Assembly (NCBI GenBank): GCA_015069095.1
Contig: SVJH01000023.1
Coordinates: 1-33,080, forward strand
DNA from: Oscillospiraceae bacterium
GTDB lineage: Bacteria; Bacillota; Clostridia; UMGS1810
Direction: 5' to 3'
DNA: 33,080 bases
The number at the start of each line of letters is the position of its first letter. Within the stretch, counting starts at the first letter, position 1. Below the pieces are notes generated by a model. The model was not told where the DNA came from. It saw only the letters and a program-made list of their open reading frames with translations, and ran no database searches. Shown here in pieces: positions 31,223-33,080 of the stretch. The translations under genes were made by a program, and so were the position numbers.

Positions 31223-33080
31223 TTATTGTTTTTTATAATATACCGTCGACATTGGCGGTATTGTTATACTGATTGAATCTTCAAATCCATGCATTGGATC
31301 TTTTTTAGATGAAACTATTTTAAGTTTAGTGCCGTTTCCACCATATTTTTTAGCATCCGATGAAAATACAGGTTTATATTTTCCTTCTTTTGGAACACCA
31401 ATTTTGTAGTTATCTCTTTTAACAGGACAGAAATTGCAAACGCAAATAACTTCATCGTTATTTTTGTCAATTCTTCTAAACGATATAATACTTTGCTCGT
31501 TATCATCACAAGCAATCCATTTAAAACCGTTCCAATCGACATCATTTTGCCATAACGGTTTGTTGTCCAAATAAAATGCATTAAGTTCTTTAACAAATGT
31601 CTGCATTTTTTTATGCTTATCATATTCTAAAAGCATCCAGTCAAGCGGTTTTGCATAATCCCATTCTATAAACTGTGCAAATTCATTCCCCATAAACATA
31701 AGTTTTTTACCGGGATGCGCCATCATATAACCATAAAACGCTCTTAAATTATTAAACTTTTCATCATATTCACCAGGCATTTTGCCTATCATCGAACATT
31801 TTCCGTGCACTACTTCATCGTGTGATAAAGGAAGTATAAAGTTTTCTGAAAATGCGTATGTGAGTGAAAATGTAATTGCATTTTGATTGCCTTTTCTAAA
31901 GAACGGATCCTGCGACATATAAGATAACATATCGTTCATCCATCCCATATTCCATTTAAGGTTAAATCCAAGTCCACCATCGTAACCCGGTTTTGTTATC
32001 ATTGGAAATGCAGTCGATTCTTCCGCAATCATAAGAACAGATTTGCTTTCAGAAAACGCTGCTGCATTTAAACGTCTTAAAAATTCAACCGCTTCGTAAT
32101 TTATATTTCCACCGTCTTTATTTGCTCTCCACTGACCATCATTTTTTCCATAATCAAGGTAAAGCATTGATGCAACAGCATCAACTCTTATTCCGTCAAC
32201 ATGATACTCTTTAAGCCAGTATATGACATTTGAAATAAGGAAAGACATTACTTCGCCTCTGCCGTAATCAAATATTCTTGTTCCCCAGTCAGGATGTTCA
32301 TTTTTAAGAGGATCAGCATATTCATAACAGCAAGTACCGTCAAACTGATAAAGACCGTTTTCATCTTTTGGAAAATGAGCGCCAACCCAGTCGATTATTA
32401 CTCCTATTCCTTCGTTGTGGCATTTGTCAACAAAACTCATAAAATCATGAGGAACACCATATCTTGAGCTTAGTGCATAATATCCTGTAACCTGATATCC
32501 CCATGAAGGATCAAACGGATATTCCGAAACAGGCATAAGTTCAATGTGAGTATATCCCATCTTTTTAACGTATGCTATAAGGTCGTCCCCTATCTCATTA
32601 AAAGTACAAAAATTTCCGTCTTCACGTTTTTTCCACGAACCTAAGTGTACTTCATATATATTTATTGGATTATTGAGCATTTTTTTGTTGGACTTTGCAC
32701 GTCTGTATGCCGCATCGTTCCATTTGTATCCGTCAAGATTATATACTTTACTTGCATTGTCTGGTCTTACCTCGCAGTGATATCCGTACGGATCGGCCTT
32801 CATTACAAAATTTCCATCTTTAGTTTCAACACAGTATTTATATGTGTCATACACATTAAGGTCTGCAACAAATACTTCCCATATACCAAAAGCGTTTCTG
32901 CACATAAAAATATCGTTATTGTTCCAATTATTAAAACTACCAACAAGTCTTACGCTTTTTGCGTTTGGCGCCCACACTCTAAAGATATAACCATTTTGTC
33001 CGTTTTCTTCATGAATATGGCATCCCATAAACTTATATGCGTAAAAATTTTTTCCTTCAAGAAAGAGTCGAAATTCTTCA
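31223..33080 (-). CDS. glgB: 1,4-alpha-glucan branching enzyme (5' end beyond window)
   Basis: This GH13 family 9 enzyme introduces alpha-1,6 branches into glycogen. The CBM48 domain (RVWAPNAKSVRLVGSFNNW) is followed by the barrel motifs ELMPVSEYPFDPSWGYQ, the nucleophile region DGIRVDAVAS, the acid/base in MIAEEST and LPLSHDEVVHGK. The C-terminal beta domain ends at TAA. An ATG at 33028 would give 601 aa, but the frame stays open for 17 more codons to the window edge, reading EEFRLFLEGKNFYAYKFMGC, which is the conserved N-terminal helix and LGxH segment of GlgB. The true start is therefore outside the window. It is the first visible gene of the glycogen locus. Confidence 0.96.
   Translation of the reverse strand, partial: EEFRLFLEGKNFYAYKFMGCHIHEENGQNGYIFRVWAPNAKSVRLVGSFNNWNNNDIFMCRNAFGIWEVFVADLNVYDTYKYCVETKDGNFVMKADPYGYHCEVRPDNASKVYNLDGYKWNDAAYRRAKSNKKMLNNPINIYEVHLGSWKKREDGNFCTFNEIGDDLIAYVKKMGYTHIELMPVSEYPFDPSWGYQVTGYYALSSRYGVPHDFMSFVDKCHNEGIGVIIDWVGAHFPKDENGLYQFDGTCCYEYADPLKNEHPDWGTRIFDYGRGEVMSFLISNVIYWLKEYHVDGIRVDAVASMLYLDYGKNDGQWRANKDGGNINYEAVEFLRRLNAAAFSESKSVLMIAEESTAFPMITKPGYDGGLGFNLKWNMGWMNDMLSYMSQDPFFRKGNQNAITFSLTYAFSENFILPLSHDEVVHGKCSMIGKMPGEYDEKFNNLRAFYGYMMAHPGKKLMFMGNEFAQFIEWDYAKPLDWMLLEYDKHKKMQTFVKELNAFYLDNKPLWQNDVDWNGFKWIACDDNEQSIISFRRIDKNNDEVICVCNFCPVKRDNYKIGVPKEGKYKPVFSSDAKKYGGNGTKLKIVSSKKDPMHGFEDSISITIPPMSTVYYKKQ

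Overview
The window is AT-rich, densely coded DNA from a low-GC, endospore-forming anaerobe-type Firmicute (class Clostridia). The evidence is the strong GGAGG ribosome sites, several near-perfect sigma-A promoters with 17-bp spacers, a spoIIR gene, the MEP-pathway gene ispE, and the Firmicute-type split glgC/glgD glycogen locus. No RNA gene, CRISPR array, insertion sequence or phage gene was recognised.

Layout. (1) 150-9504, minus strand: eight tightly packed genes read from a consensus promoter at 9476-9504: typA, ung, mrp, a six-hairpin carbohydrate-active-type enzyme, a polytopic membrane protein, a GHMP sugar kinase, a sugar-1-phosphate nucleotidyltransferase and rlmD. The four middle genes form a carbohydrate module inside a housekeeping operon. 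The kinase looks more like galacturonokinase than galactokinase. (2) 9529-13535, minus: one large secreted protein (1290 aa) with four jelly-roll-like modules and a glycine-rich beta-helix, its own perfect promoter and its own terminator. (3) 13568-16093: dusB and rhaB (minus, overlapping by one base) with an inverted repeat upstream of rhaB, then a divergent promoter for an LCP-family gene (plus). (4) 16962-17502, minus: a previously unlisted three-gene operon of cysteine-rich, single-helix microproteins (30, 46 and 46 aa), each with a strong ribosome site, followed by a clear terminator. (5) 17536-21350, plus: an MGDG-synthase-type glycosyltransferase, CCA tRNA nucleotidyltransferase, ispE and spoIIR. 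spoIIR has a sigma-F-like promoter, and its stop codon lies in the loop of the terminator. (6) 21349-33080, minus: glgB (cut by the window edge), glgC, glgD, glgA, glgP, a cytoplasmic GH13 enzyme, a polysaccharide deacetylase and a UPF0340 gene. Hairpins sit between several of these genes.

How the genes work together. Region 6 is a complete glycogen synthesis and breakdown locus: GlgC/GlgD make ADP-glucose, GlgA elongates, GlgB branches, GlgP phosphorolyses, and the GH13 enzyme probably handles branched or short maltodextrins. The region 1 module suggests capture of a free sugar (possibly a uronic acid), C1 phosphorylation and activation to an NDP-sugar. The LCP protein, glycosyltransferase, deacetylase and large secreted protein concern the cell envelope. 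SpoIIR, and possibly the microproteins, relate to sporulation.

Several starts were moved to the ATG that has a properly spaced ribosome site (typA, glgC, glgD, spoIIR, the glycosyltransferase). glgB continues past the right edge of the window.
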